Shown: positions 1 through 7,116, counted from the first letter of the stretch. The stretch is DNA of 7,137 bases from Oscillospiraceae bacterium (GCA_031253365.1 JAIRWE010000168.1:1-7137); one strand, 5' to 3'. The notes: a model not told the origin generated them from the letters alone. Made by a program: numbers and translations.

Positions 1-70
1 AATTCCGCCGGACTGCGTCACCTCTCCTCGCAAGGCACAAAGCCTTACTCGTCGAGTTTCCTTGTCCGAC
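1..70. other. Structured GC-rich intergenic element, possible dispersed repeat
   Basis: No supported gene lies here. Several short complementary pairs are nested: AAGGC (32-36) with GCCTT (42-46), ACTC (47-50) with GAGT (54-57), and an outer pair 7-13 with 64-70. The outer pair is complete only as minus-strand RNA, where its one irregular position becomes a G-U wobble. The base composition differs from the flanking AT-rich stretch. It is cut off by the window edge. Confidence 0.35.
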
Positions 71-82
71 AAAATTTTTCTT

Positions 83-106
83 GAAAACCGCCTGAAAAAG
101 GTTTTC
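83..106 (-). terminator. Possible weak terminator after the PAS-GGDEF-EAL gene
   Basis: GAAAACC (83-89) and GGTTTTC (100-106) form a 7-bp stem with a 10-nt loop, starting 10 nt after the stop codon on the minus strand. The following minus-strand bases (AAGAAAAATTTTG) are AT-rich but not a clean U-tract, so the call is tentative. Confidence 0.4.
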
Positions 107-115
107 GGAGGTTGC

Positions 116-2284
116 CTATTGCATAAAAAATTGTCTTTCCAAATCGGCGGTGGCGAGCGGCTTCCCGTGGAAATATCCCTGCGCCTCATCGTAACCGAGC
201 CGTTGAAGGATGTCCCACTGTTCCTGCGTTTCCACGCCTTCGGCGACCACGCGAAACTTCATCGCTTTGCCCATTTCGATAATCGCCTGCGCTATTTTTT
301 CCGACGCGGGGTTTTCGCATATATCATAAATCAAACTGCGGTCAACCTTCAAGACGTCGATGGGGAGCTGTTTTATCGCCGATAGCGACGAGTAGCCCGT
401 TCCGAAATCGTCCATTGACACCGAAACGCCGAGTTTCTTGATATTCCTGAGCATATCAATCGTGTGTTCGATGTCTTGGACCGCCATTGTTTCGGTTATC
501 TCAACCTCGAAATATTTGGGGTCAAGGTTGGATTCCATCAACGTGTGCTTTATGGTTTTGACTATATCCGTTTTGTAAAGCTGAACCTTCGATATATTAA
601 CCGAAACCTTTATCGGCTTATACCCTTTAATCTGCCAGTATTTATTCTGGTTGCACGCCTGCCGCAGACCCCATTCGTCTATCTTCATGATAATGCCGAC
701 GTCTTCGGCTATCGGTATGAACTCGTAAGGCTGAATAAGCCCGCGTTTGGGATGGTTCCAGCGGATAAGCGCCTCCGCGCCGATAATTTCACCGGTTTTG
801 AAGCTGATTTTCGGTTGATAATACAGTTCAAACTCGCTGTGCTTCAACGCGGAAACTATCTCGTATTCAATCAGTTCGCGGTCGTGTATCTTTTTTTCCA
901 CGGAGTCGTCATAGTAATGGCAGACTTCCTTTCCTATATCGTCGCTCGCGTAAAGCATGATGTTCGCTTTGTAATAAAGCGTTTGAACGTCGTCAACCCC
1001 GTCGTAAACGCAGACGCCCGCGTCGAAGCGTACTTGGTCTTTCAGATTGGCGGGAAGAATGTTGTCGTTGCAACTGTTTTCGAGAAAAAGAAGCAATTCC
1101 TTCGTGAGCCTCTCAATATCGCGGCGCGGTTCCTTGCACCCCATAATCAGCGCGAAGTCGTCGGTTCCCAGTCTTCCGATAACCGTTTTTTCGGACGAGA
1201 ATTTAACCAACCCTTCCGCGTAGCATTTTATAAGGCGTTCCCACATATCGTTGCCGAAAATGGAATTGATTTTCATCATTCGTTCGATTTTTATTGAGGA
1301 CATAACCGCGTTCCCGCCGACTTCATCGATAGCGGAAAGCAACGCGCTCCCCTTGTCCATGAACCCCCTGCGGTTCAGCAGCCCGGACATGGGGTCGACA
1401 AGGCTCGCGCCGTCGTAAAGGTTATACCGTTCCCGTTGGTTTGTGACGTCGATGAAGGCGCCCGTTATCCGCGTGACGTTGCCGGATTCGTCCTTGACGC
1501 CGCGCCATTTAAGCATAAAGCTGTGATAGTCGTTATTTTTAATCAGCAATTTTATTTCCGCTTCAAGCGTGTCGCTGATACCGCTGAGAAGATTTTTCAG
1601 CTTTATCTGGTAGCTGTTCAAATCCACGCTGTAAACCTTGCGCGCGAGGTCGTCAAGCATCAGTTCCTCATTATCGGAAAACCCCAGCATCTTTTTGCCG
1701 CCTTCGGAAATTTCAACGCGGGGAAGCTCGTCGACGGAAATGTATATTATGCCGATTTCCGCGCTTTCCATCGCCATATCGAAGTTTTCCTCGGTTATGT
1801 AGTTGCGCCGGCGCTGTTCGTAGAGTTCGCTTTTGACGTACCTCATCTCGGTTTCGTCAATCCCCTCCGAAATAATCAACACCACCGTTTTTTTCACCTC
1901 GACGGTTTCACTGCGCCACTTGACGTAGCAGTTCTCCCCTTCCGCGGCGGAAAAAACGCTGTCCACGCCGTTTTCGTTCAAGGCGGCGACAAGCAGGGCG
2001 GACGGCGTGAAATTATCGACCGTTTTCTCGTTCCCGAAGATGGAGAGGATAAAATTCGCGTCGGGATTCCTGCCTAAGGAATACAGCCTGTTCCTCAGGG
2101 CGTCGTTGACATGAATATAGCTGAGGTCGGATTTCCATATAATGGTATACCTGTTGCTCGCTTTCAAAAGAGCTTCAAGTTTTCTTTCCGACACCGAAAT
2201 TTTCACGCTCTGAACCGTCGCGGTTACAAACGCCGCCCCCGCCGCCGAAACAAGCGCGACCGCCAAACCCCATACCCATTCCAT
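116..2284 (-). CDS. Membrane-anchored PAS-GGDEF-EAL protein, probable c-di-GMP phosphodiesterase
   Basis: This 722-residue protein probably hydrolyses cyclic di-GMP at the inner face of the membrane. Residues about 3-25 form one N-terminal hydrophobic helix. Two PAS-like regions follow (about 35-140 and 165-280), the second ending in a PAC-like ITGAFIDVT segment. The GGDEF domain (about 295-455) opens with DPMSGLLNRRGF, but its signature is GTDDF (373-377) and the usual metal-binding Asp is Lys332, so cyclase activity is unlikely. The EAL domain (about 470-718) looks complete: E504-A-L with R508, N563, E595 in EITE, D625-D626 in DDFGTGYSS, K646 in LKVD, E682 in AEGVET and Q702 in QGY. I chose the ATG at 2284 because GGGGGA lies 6 nt upstream and the membrane helix follows at once; an in-frame TTG at 2350 lies inside a hairpin and an ATG at 2335 has no RBS. 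The signal sensed by the PAS regions is unknown. It is the last minus-strand gene seen. Confidence 0.9.
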   Translation of the reverse strand: MEWVWGLAVALVSAAGAAFVTATVQSVKISVSERKLEALLKASNRYTIIWKSDLSYIHVNDALRNRLYSLGRNPDANFILSIFGNEKTVDNFTPSALLVAALNENGVDSVFSAAEGENCYVKWRSETVEVKKTVVLIISEGIDETEMRYVKSELYEQRRRNYITEENFDMAMESAEIGIIYISVDELPRVEISEGGKKMLGFSDNEELMLDDLARKVYSVDLNSYQIKLKNLLSGISDTLEAEIKLLIKNNDYHSFMLKWRGVKDESGNVTRITGAFIDVTNQRERYNLYDGASLVDPMSGLLNRRGFMDKGSALLSAIDEVGGNAVMSSIKIERMMKINSIFGNDMWERLIKCYAEGLVKFSSEKTVIGRLGTDDFALIMGCKEPRRDIERLTKELLLFLENSCNDNILPANLKDQVRFDAGVCVYDGVDDVQTLYYKANIMLYASDDIGKEVCHYYDDSVEKKIHDRELIEYEIVSALKHSEFELYYQPKISFKTGEIIGAEALIRWNHPKRGLIQPYEFIPIAEDVGIIMKIDEWGLRQACNQNKYWQIKGYKPIKVSVNISKVQLYKTDIVKTIKHTLMESNLDPKYFEVEITETMAVQDIEHTIDMLRNIKKLGVSVSMDDFGTGYSSLSAIKQLPIDVLKVDRSLIYDICENPASEKIAQAIIEMGKAMKFRVVAEGVETQEQWDILQRLGYDEAQGYFHGKPLATADLERQFFMQ

Positions 2285-2295
2285 GCCGTATCCCC

Positions 2296-2324
2296 CGTGA
2301 AAAAAATATCGTGAAAAAAAATAT
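2296..2324. repeat. Two tandem copies of a 14-15 bp unit before the PAS-GGDEF-EAL gene
   Basis: CGTGAAAAAAATAT (2296-2309) is followed directly by CGTGAAAAAAAATAT (2310-2324), differing only by one extra A. On the minus strand this gives two U-rich tracts between the hairpin and the start codon. The copies may come from slippage or duplication, and their U-tracts could aid termination. Confidence 0.6.
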
Positions 2325-2339
2325 TCGGCACTCATAACG

Positions 2340-2362
2340 CAGGGCGGCAACCTGCCGCCCTG
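2340..2362 (-). terminator. Strong hairpin after acpP, possible terminator or 3'-end stabiliser
   Basis: CAGGGCGGCA (2340-2349) and TGCCGCCCTG (2353-2362) form a perfect 10-bp stem with a 3-nt loop, 9 nt after the acpP stop. No U-tract follows directly on the minus strand; the nearest T-runs begin about 18 nt further on. It may therefore be an imperfect terminator, an RNA-stabilising 3' structure or an attenuator ahead of the signalling gene. Confidence 0.65.
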
Positions 2363-2371
2363 CCGTTGTAG

Positions 2372-2602
2372 TTATTCCGTTTTGTCCTCAATGTACTTTA
2401 CCACGTCCCCGACCGTTTTTATCGTTTCGACTTGGTCGTCGGGGATTTCCAAATCAAACTCTTCCTCAAAACTCATAACGAGGTCCACAACGTCAAGCGA
2501 ATCCGCCCCCAAATCGTCCTGAATGTTCGCCGAAAGCGTGACTTTGTCTTCCTCCACGTCCAGCTGGTCAATTATAATTGACTTTACCTTTTCAAAAACC
2601 AT
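2372..2602 (-). CDS. acpP: Acyl carrier protein
   Basis: A 76-residue acidic protein of standard ACP length. It carries acyl intermediates on a 4'-phosphopantetheine arm during type II fatty-acid synthesis in the cytoplasm. The attachment site is Ser35 in the classic DSL motif (ADSLDVVDLV). The acidic recognition helix 2 follows (EEEFDLEIPDD), and the C-terminus ends in the usual TVGDVVKYIE pattern. The ATG at 2602 has a GGAGG ribosome binding site at 2615-2611, 8 nt away. It lies 115 bp downstream of accA but has its own strong promoter (2662-2634), so it can be made apart from accDA. A strong hairpin sits 9 nt after its stop codon. The neighbouring carboxyltransferase genes support a role in fatty-acid synthesis rather than in a polyketide or nonribosomal pathway. 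No fab genes are visible in the window. Confidence 0.96.
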   Translation of the reverse strand: MVFEKVKSIIIDQLDVEEDKVTLSANIQDDLGADSLDVVDLVMSFEEEFDLEIPDDQVETIKTVGDVVKYIEDKTE

Positions 2603-2633
2603 TTCAAAATCCTCCGTGACTGTCGTTTTTTCT

Positions 2634-2662
2634 ATTATAAGTCATTGCGTTAAAATAATCAA
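2634..2662 (-). promoter_or_regulatory. Sigma-A type promoter of acpP
   Basis: On the minus strand, TTGATT (2662-2657) and TATAAT (2639-2634) have a 17-bp spacer, in the 115-bp gap between accA and acpP. Transcription would start near 2627, about 25 nt before the acpP start codon and just upstream of its GGAGG site. This lets acpP be expressed independently of the upstream operon. Confidence 0.8.
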
Positions 2663-2717
2663 TAGAAAAATCCGCGAAACAGCCACAAAAGTTTTCAACT
2701 TATGATATGGCGGTTTG

Positions 2718-3530
2718 TTACTCATGCACAAACGAAAACATACCGATTTTTCTGAACTTTTCATATCTGTTTTTGAGAAGGACGTCGACGTCGGTTTTGA
2801 TAAGTCTTTGAACCGCCTCGAAGAGAAAGTCGGAAATATTTTCGGCGGTTGATTGCGGGTCGTTATGCGCGCCGCCTTCGGCTTCGGGGATAATTTTTTC
2901 GCATACGCCCAATTCGAGCATATCCTCGGAGGTTATTTTCATAAGCTCCGCCGCCTGTGTTTCAAGGGTGGGGTCCTTCCATAAAATGGAAGCGAATCCG
3001 CGCGGCGAGATTACCGAATACAGCGCGTTCTCGAGGAGCATTAACTCGTCGCACACGGCGAGCGCGAGCGCCCCCCCGCTTCCGCCTTCGCCCAGAACGA
3101 TTGAAACAATCGGCGTGCGAAGGCTCATAAATTCCATCAGATTTTTGGCAATCGCCTCGCCTTGCCCGCGTTTTTCCGCTTCAATCCCGCAGAACGCGCC
3201 CGGCGTGTCAATCAGGCAAACCACGGGGCGGCGGAATTTCTCCGCCTGTTTGGCGAGCCTCAAAGCCTTTCTGTAACCTTCCGGGTGCGGCATGGCAAAA
3301 TTTGAACGCTTGTTCTCGTCGATGTCGCGCCCCTTGACGTGGGCGATTACCGTGACGGGTATGCCCATAAAAAAAGCCAGCCCCGCCATTATCGCGGGGT
3401 CGTCCCCGTAATACCGGTCTCCGTGCAGCTGGGTGAAATTATGGAAAATCATGGGAATGTAGTCGTTGACGGTGGGGCGGTTCTTGTTGCGGATAAGTTC
3501 AAGGCGTTTGGCGGCGCTTATTCTGCTCAC
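2718..3530 (-). CDS. accA: Acetyl-CoA carboxylase carboxyltransferase, alpha subunit
   Basis: A 270-residue alpha subunit of the carboxyltransferase. With AccD it moves the carboxyl group from biotinyl-AccB to acetyl-CoA to give malonyl-CoA, the first committed step of fatty-acid synthesis. Diagnostic segments are RPTVNDYIPMIF (18-29), LHGDR (35-39), HPEGYRKALRL (82-92), DTPGAFCG (108-115), GEGGSGGALAL (147-157, the glycine-rich oxyanion region) and the closing RYEKFRKIG. It lacks the roughly 50-residue N-terminal helical extension that I recall in E. coli and Staphylococcus AccA, and it starts where their DRVQIAR-type segment begins; this short form is not a sign of truncation. The start is GTG at 3530, with AGGAGG at 3542-3537 inside the end of accD and only 1 nt between the accD stop and this start, which implies translational coupling. 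In the usually conserved SPEG segment, residue 177 is Arg (SPRGFASILWKD). Confidence 0.96.
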   Translation of the reverse strand: MSRISAAKRLELIRNKNRPTVNDYIPMIFHNFTQLHGDRYYGDDPAIMAGLAFFMGIPVTVIAHVKGRDIDENKRSNFAMPHPEGYRKALRLAKQAEKFRRPVVCLIDTPGAFCGIEAEKRGQGEAIAKNLMEFMSLRTPIVSIVLGEGGSGGALALAVCDELMLLENALYSVISPRGFASILWKDPTLETQAAELMKITSEDMLELGVCEKIIPEAEGGAHNDPQSTAENISDFLFEAVQRLIKTDVDVLLKNRYEKFRKIGMFSFVHE

Positions 3531-3531
3531 T

Positions 3532-4419
3532 TCATTCCTCCTGTTTGCGGTAATTATGGACTTTCAGCAACCTTGAAAGGATTTTGCGCATCCTTTTCCT
3601 GTCCGTTATCATATCGACGAAACCGTTTTCCAGAAGAAATTCCGCGGACTGGAAATCATCGGGCAAATGCTGTTTGATTGTGTCTTGGATTACACGGCGC
3701 CCCGCGAAACCGATAAGCGCTTTGGGTTCGGCGATGATGACGTCTCCGAGCGACGCGAACGACGCCGTCACACCGCCGGTCGTGGGGTCCGTAAGAACGG
3801 TTATATAAAGCTGCCTCGCTTCGTTATGGCGCGCAATCGCCCCGCTTGTTTTCGCCATTTGCATGAGGGAGATTATCCCCTCCTGCATTCGCGCCCCGCC
3901 CGAAGCCGCGAAAATAATCACGGGCAGTTTGCGTTCGGTCGCGTATTCAAAAAGACGGGTAATCTTTTCGCCCACGACGCTGCCCATACTCGCCATCATA
4001 AAGTGGCTGTCCATGATTCCGATAACGGCGCGGTAGCCCTGAATGGTACATTCCCCCGTAACCACCGCCTCGTTGGTTTTACATTCGCAGGAAAGCCGCG
4101 AGATTTTCTTTTCGTAATCGGGGAAGCCTATCGGGTTCATCGAAACCATGTCCCCGTCAAATTCGCGGAAACTGCCCTTGTCGGCGGTAATATCCAACCT
4201 TTCCCGCCATGTAAGGCGCGAGTGGTAATCGCAGTGCGCGCATACCTTGCGGTTTTTTTCAAATTCCTCCATATAAGCCGTGGCGCGGCAACGCGGGCAT
4301 TTGAACAGCAAATTGCCCGGAATTTCGGGTTTTTTGTGCGTTTCGGGCAAAGGCGAACTCTTTTCGTCTTTGTCCTTAAAGCGGTCTCTCACGGTTTTGA
4401 ACAAGTCTTCAAGTCCCAT
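3532..4419 (-). CDS. accD: Acetyl-CoA carboxylase carboxyltransferase, beta subunit
   Basis: A 295-residue zinc-binding beta subunit, the partner of AccA in an alpha2-beta2 carboxyltransferase. The N-terminal four-cysteine zinc ribbon is intact: C41-P-R-C44 and C60-A-H-C63. The crotonase-like core has all the family landmarks: MGSVVGEKI (145-153), SGGARMQEG (173-181), DPTTGGVTASFASLGD (211-226), EPKALIGFAGRRVI (231-244) and LPDDFQ (252-257). The first 35 residues form a charged, lysine-rich lead-in. The ATG at 4419 has a modest RBS (AGGA, 11 nt upstream) that overlaps the end of the phosphorylase gene, which stops only 8 bp away. No room is left for a promoter between the two, so accD is probably read through from upstream or from a promoter hidden inside the phosphorylase gene. 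accB and accC are not in the window. Confidence 0.97.
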   Translation of the reverse strand: MGLEDLFKTVRDRFKDKDEKSSPLPETHKKPEIPGNLLFKCPRCRATAYMEEFEKNRKVCAHCDYHSRLTWRERLDITADKGSFREFDGDMVSMNPIGFPDYEKKISRLSCECKTNEAVVTGECTIQGYRAVIGIMDSHFMMASMGSVVGEKITRLFEYATERKLPVIIFAASGGARMQEGIISLMQMAKTSGAIARHNEARQLYITVLTDPTTGGVTASFASLGDVIIAEPKALIGFAGRRVIQDTIKQHLPDDFQSAEFLLENGFVDMITDRKRMRKILSRLLKVHNYRKQEE

Positions 4420-4427
4420 TTTTATTT

Positions 4428-6905
4428 TTATCCTAACGTAATCTCAATCTCGTGCGTTCCGTTCCCGAACGCCGCGACGACGTTCCCGGGTTTTTCCTCG
4501 CCGTCAACAAGCATTTTAACCACGCCTTTGCAAACGTGTTTCGGGTTCTTGACCGTGATGTTGTAAACGACGCCCCTGAATATTCTCGTAAGCGTGAAAC
4601 CGTCCCATTCTTTCGGGATTGACGGGTCGATTTTCAGACCGTCGTACTGCGGTTTAATCCCCAAAATATACTGCGAAACCGCCACGAAATTCCACGCCGC
4701 CGTTCCCGTCAGCCAAGAGTTTTTCGCTTCGCCGTGGCGCGAGGCGTCTTTACCCGCAATCATCTGCGCGTAAACGTAGGGTTCGGTGCGGTGCAGATTG
4801 GACATTTCCTCTCTGAACGCCGGCGCGATTTTGGAATAATACTCGAACGCCTTGTCCCCCCTGCCGACTTCGGCTTGCGCGCATATAACCCAAGCGTTAT
4901 TGTGACAGAATACGCTCGCGTTTTCTTTATACCCGGGCGGATAGGTGGAAATTTCGCCGTATTCGATGTAATATTCGGTGAAAGCGGGATTGTTAAGCAC
5001 CAACCCGTGGTCGGTGTTAAGGTATTTGTCCACGCTGTCGAGCGTTTTTATATCAAAGCCTTCCTGCTTGCCCAACCCCGCCAAAACCGCAAAGCCCTGC
5101 GGTTCTATGAAAATCCTGCCTTCGTCGCAATCCTTTGAACCCAATTTTCTCCCGTAGTCGTCGTAAGCGCGCAAAAACCATTCCCCGTCGAAGCCGTGTT
5201 CCACGGTAATCCCGCGCATTTTTTCAATTTCGGAATCGGCGCGGACCGCCTCGGCTTCGTCGCCTTTTATGCGGCACATAGCGGAATATTCCGGACCGAT
5301 AAAGCAAAACATAGCCGCAATCATTACCGATTCGGCAACCTTGCCGTCCTTGGATGTGGTGGTTTGGAAGGACTGCCCCGGCGCGCTTGAAAAGCAGTTG
5401 AGGTTCAGACAGTCGTTCCAGTCGGCGCGCCCTATCAACGGCAACCCGTGCGGACCCGTCTTCGTAATCACATGGTTGAACGCCCTTTTCATGTGGTCAA
5501 GGAGGGTGGCGGAAAGTTCCTCCCTGTTTTCGTAAGGAACCATTTCGTCAAGCACCGCGAAATCGCCCGTTTCCTTCAAATAAGCCGAAACCGCCAAAAT
5601 CATCCACAGCGGGTCGTCGTTGAAGTTGGAACCCAGTTCGTGGTTCCCCATTTTTGTGAGCGGCTGATATTGGTGATAAGCGCCGCCGTCTTCCAGCATT
5701 GTGGCGGCGAGGTCCAATATGCGTTCCCTCGCCCTTGACGGAATTTGATGCACAAACCCCAATATATCCTGATTGGAATCGCGAAACCCCATACCCCTGC
5801 CTATTCCCGATTCAAAATAAGAGGCGGAACGCGACATGTTGAACGTCACCATACACTGATACTGATTCCAGATGTTAACCATGCGGTTGAGCCGTTCGTC
5901 GGGGGAATTTACGCTGTATTGACCGAGGAACGTGTTCCAGTGGGCTTTCAGTTCCTCAAAAAGTTTGTCGGCTTTTTCGGCGGTATTGCAGCGTTCAATC
6001 ATTTCATAGGCTTTTTTCTTGTTGATGATGTTTTTGCGGGAATTCCCGGACGTGATAATCTTCTCCCCGCCTGTCAAATTTTCGGCGAATTTGTCCTCAA
6101 AATCATTTTCGACATAACCGAGGACGAACACCAAATCGCGTTTTTCGCCCGCTTCCAGCCCTATTTCCACGAAGTGAGAAGCAATCGGCGACCACCCGTC
6201 CGCGACCGAGTTGTGCGAAATCCCGTTCATCGGAACCTGCGCCTCGCCGAACCCGTTGTACATCCCCAAAAAACTTTCCCTCGCGGTGTCAAAACCCGTC
6301 AGTTTGGCGTTCACCGAGTAAAACGCGAAATGATTGCGGCGTTCCTTGTATTCCGTTTTGTGGAAAATTGCGGAACCCTCAATTTCCACTTCACCCGTGT
6401 TGAAGTTGCGCTGAAAGTTCGTGGTATCGTCCTGCGCGTCCCATAAACACCATTCCGCAAAGCTGAACAGCTTGATTTTTTTGTAATCCTTCGTGACGTT
6501 GCGGAGGGAAACCTTATGCACCTCTCCATTGAAGTCCTGCGGGACAAAAAACCTCACCTCGGCTTCGACGCCCTTCGAGCCGCCCTTGATAATCGTGTAA
6601 CCGAGCCCGTGCCGACATTCGTAGCTGTCGAGTTTTGTTTTCACGGGGGACCACCCCGGATTCCAGACGTGACCTTCGTCGTTGATATAAAAATACCTGC
6701 CCCCCATATCCACCGGGACGTTGTTATAGCGATAACGCGTAATCCTGCGTAAACGCGCGTCCTTGTAAAAGCTGTACCCCCCCGCCGTGTTCGATATAAG
6801 AGAGAAAAACCCCTGCGTTCCGAGGTAGTTAATCCAAGGGTAAGGGGTCTGCGGCGACGTAATCACATATTCCTTGTTTATGTCGTCGAAATAACCGAAT
6901 TTCAT
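4428..6905 (-). CDS. cbp: Cellobiose phosphorylase (GH94)
   Basis: This 825-residue cytoplasmic enzyme splits cellobiose with inorganic phosphate into alpha-glucose 1-phosphate and glucose, saving one ATP compared with hydrolysis. No signal peptide is present. The N-terminal beta-sandwich begins MKFGYFDD and includes the conserved TPYPWINYLG and NTAGGYSFYKDARLRRITRYRYN segments. The (alpha/alpha)6 barrel carries SYFESGIGRGMGFRDSNQD (R370 and D376, sugar binding) and GRADWNDCLNLN, in which D498 matches the general acid D490 of the Cellvibrio gilvus enzyme as I recall it. Phosphate-binding positions are H668 (CHNNAW) and T733-G734 (WLTGTAAWN). The length fits cellobiose phosphorylase (about 810-825) and is too short for cellodextrin phosphorylase (about 980). 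Compared with my memory of the Clostridium thermocellum protein, there are roughly 14 extra residues near 268-292. The ATG at 6905 has AGGAGG 7 nt upstream. The gene leads a probable operon with accD and accA. Confidence 0.96.
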   Translation of the reverse strand: MKFGYFDDINKEYVITSPQTPYPWINYLGTQGFFSLISNTAGGYSFYKDARLRRITRYRYNNVPVDMGGRYFYINDEGHVWNPGWSPVKTKLDSYECRHGLGYTIIKGGSKGVEAEVRFFVPQDFNGEVHKVSLRNVTKDYKKIKLFSFAEWCLWDAQDDTTNFQRNFNTGEVEIEGSAIFHKTEYKERRNHFAFYSVNAKLTGFDTARESFLGMYNGFGEAQVPMNGISHNSVADGWSPIASHFVEIGLEAGEKRDLVFVLGYVENDFEDKFAENLTGGEKIITSGNSRKNIINKKKAYEMIERCNTAEKADKLFEELKAHWNTFLGQYSVNSPDERLNRMVNIWNQYQCMVTFNMSRSASYFESGIGRGMGFRDSNQDILGFVHQIPSRARERILDLAATMLEDGGAYHQYQPLTKMGNHELGSNFNDDPLWMILAVSAYLKETGDFAVLDEMVPYENREELSATLLDHMKRAFNHVITKTGPHGLPLIGRADWNDCLNLNCFSSAPGQSFQTTTSKDGKVAESVMIAAMFCFIGPEYSAMCRIKGDEAEAVRADSEIEKMRGITVEHGFDGEWFLRAYDDYGRKLGSKDCDEGRIFIEPQGFAVLAGLGKQEGFDIKTLDSVDKYLNTDHGLVLNNPAFTEYYIEYGEISTYPPGYKENASVFCHNNAWVICAQAEVGRGDKAFEYYSKIAPAFREEMSNLHRTEPYVYAQMIAGKDASRHGEAKNSWLTGTAAWNFVAVSQYILGIKPQYDGLKIDPSIPKEWDGFTLTRIFRGVVYNITVKNPKHVCKGVVKMLVDGEEKPGNVVAAFGNGTHEIEITLG

Positions 6906-6933
6906 CGTTGCTCCTCCTGAGTATCAAAAATTT

Positions 6934-6949
6934 GTCATTACGGTCATTA
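6934..6949. repeat. Direct repeat GTCATTA overlapping the phosphorylase promoter
   Basis: GTCATTA occurs at 6934-6940 and again at 6943-6949, a 9-bp period, spanning the predicted transcription start and part of the -10 box. It could be an operator half-site pair or chance in AT-rich DNA. No recognised regulator consensus is matched. Confidence 0.4.
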
Positions 6950-6974
6950 TATAACATTTCCCCAAAAAATTCAA
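6946..6974 (-). promoter_or_regulatory. Sigma-A type promoter of the cellobiose phosphorylase-accDA operon
   Basis: On the minus strand, TTGAAT (6974-6969) and TATAAT (6951-6946) are separated by exactly 17 bp. Transcription would start near 6939, which gives a leader of about 34 nt carrying the AGGAGG site. The bases upstream (6985-7016) are A/T runs that could act as an UP element. Confidence 0.8.
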
Positions 6975-7075
6975 GACTTTACGAAGAATTTTTTATAAAA
7001 AAAACAATTTTTTTTTAGAAATGTATATGTTAAAATGATGTGACCCATAAAAAGAATGAGAAGCGTTCCCAAATA

Positions 7076-7084
7076 TGGTATAAT
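7076..7084 (+). promoter_or_regulatory. Extended -10 promoter of the plus-strand gene at the right edge
   Basis: TGGTATAAT combines a consensus TATAAT (7079-7084) with the TGn extension, which can compensate for a poor -35 box. No good -35 hexamer lies at 16-18 bp spacing; that position overlaps the left arm of the 9-bp inverted repeat. The expected start near 7091 would leave the left arm out of the transcript. Confidence 0.65.
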
Positions 7085-7109
7085 GAGTTTACTACTAAAA
7101 CATTAAACC

Positions 7110-7116
7110 AAAGGAG
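7110..7116 (+). promoter_or_regulatory. Ribosome binding site of the plus-strand gene
   Basis: AAAGGAG, 8 nt before the ATG at 7125, decides the start of the truncated gene. The bases right after it belong to the right arm of the inverted repeat, and GAGA (7114-7117) can also pair with TCTC (7121-7124), so access to this site may depend on RNA folding. Confidence 0.7.

Noticed and set aside
62..385. A plus-strand open frame running from the left-edge element into the EAL gene.
   Set aside because: Most of it is antisense to the EAL domain, and it has no RBS or family similarity.
464..1297. A long plus-strand open frame (277 codons) opposite the EAL and GGDEF region.
   Set aside because: It lies wholly antisense to a well-supported domain protein, resembles no known family and is a codon-bias shadow.
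2285..2350. An N-terminal extension of the PAS-GGDEF-EAL protein from a TTG at 2350 or an ATG at 2335.
   Set aside because: The TTG lies inside the 10-bp hairpin, neither start has a ribosome binding site, and the added residues are encoded by the tandem U-rich repeat. The ATG at 2284 has a GGGGGA site and leads straight into the membrane helix.
3667..4566. A 299-codon plus-strand open frame opposite accD and the end of the phosphorylase gene.
   Set aside because: It crosses two convincing minus-strand genes, has no family motifs and is best explained as an antisense shadow.
5745..6446. A 233-codon plus-strand open frame opposite the phosphorylase.
   Set aside because: It is antisense to the highly conserved GH94 coding sequence and has no recognisable domain.
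6985..7020. A/T runs in the divergent region as a terminator hairpin.
   Set aside because: The pairing would be A-U only, and no gene ends nearby on either strand to need a terminator.
7028..7036. A second extended -10 (TGTTAAAAT) as an alternative promoter for the edge gene.
   Set aside because: It has no -35 box, only a T-run at the right distance, and TGGTATAAT nearer the gene is a better match. It is kept only as a weak possibility.
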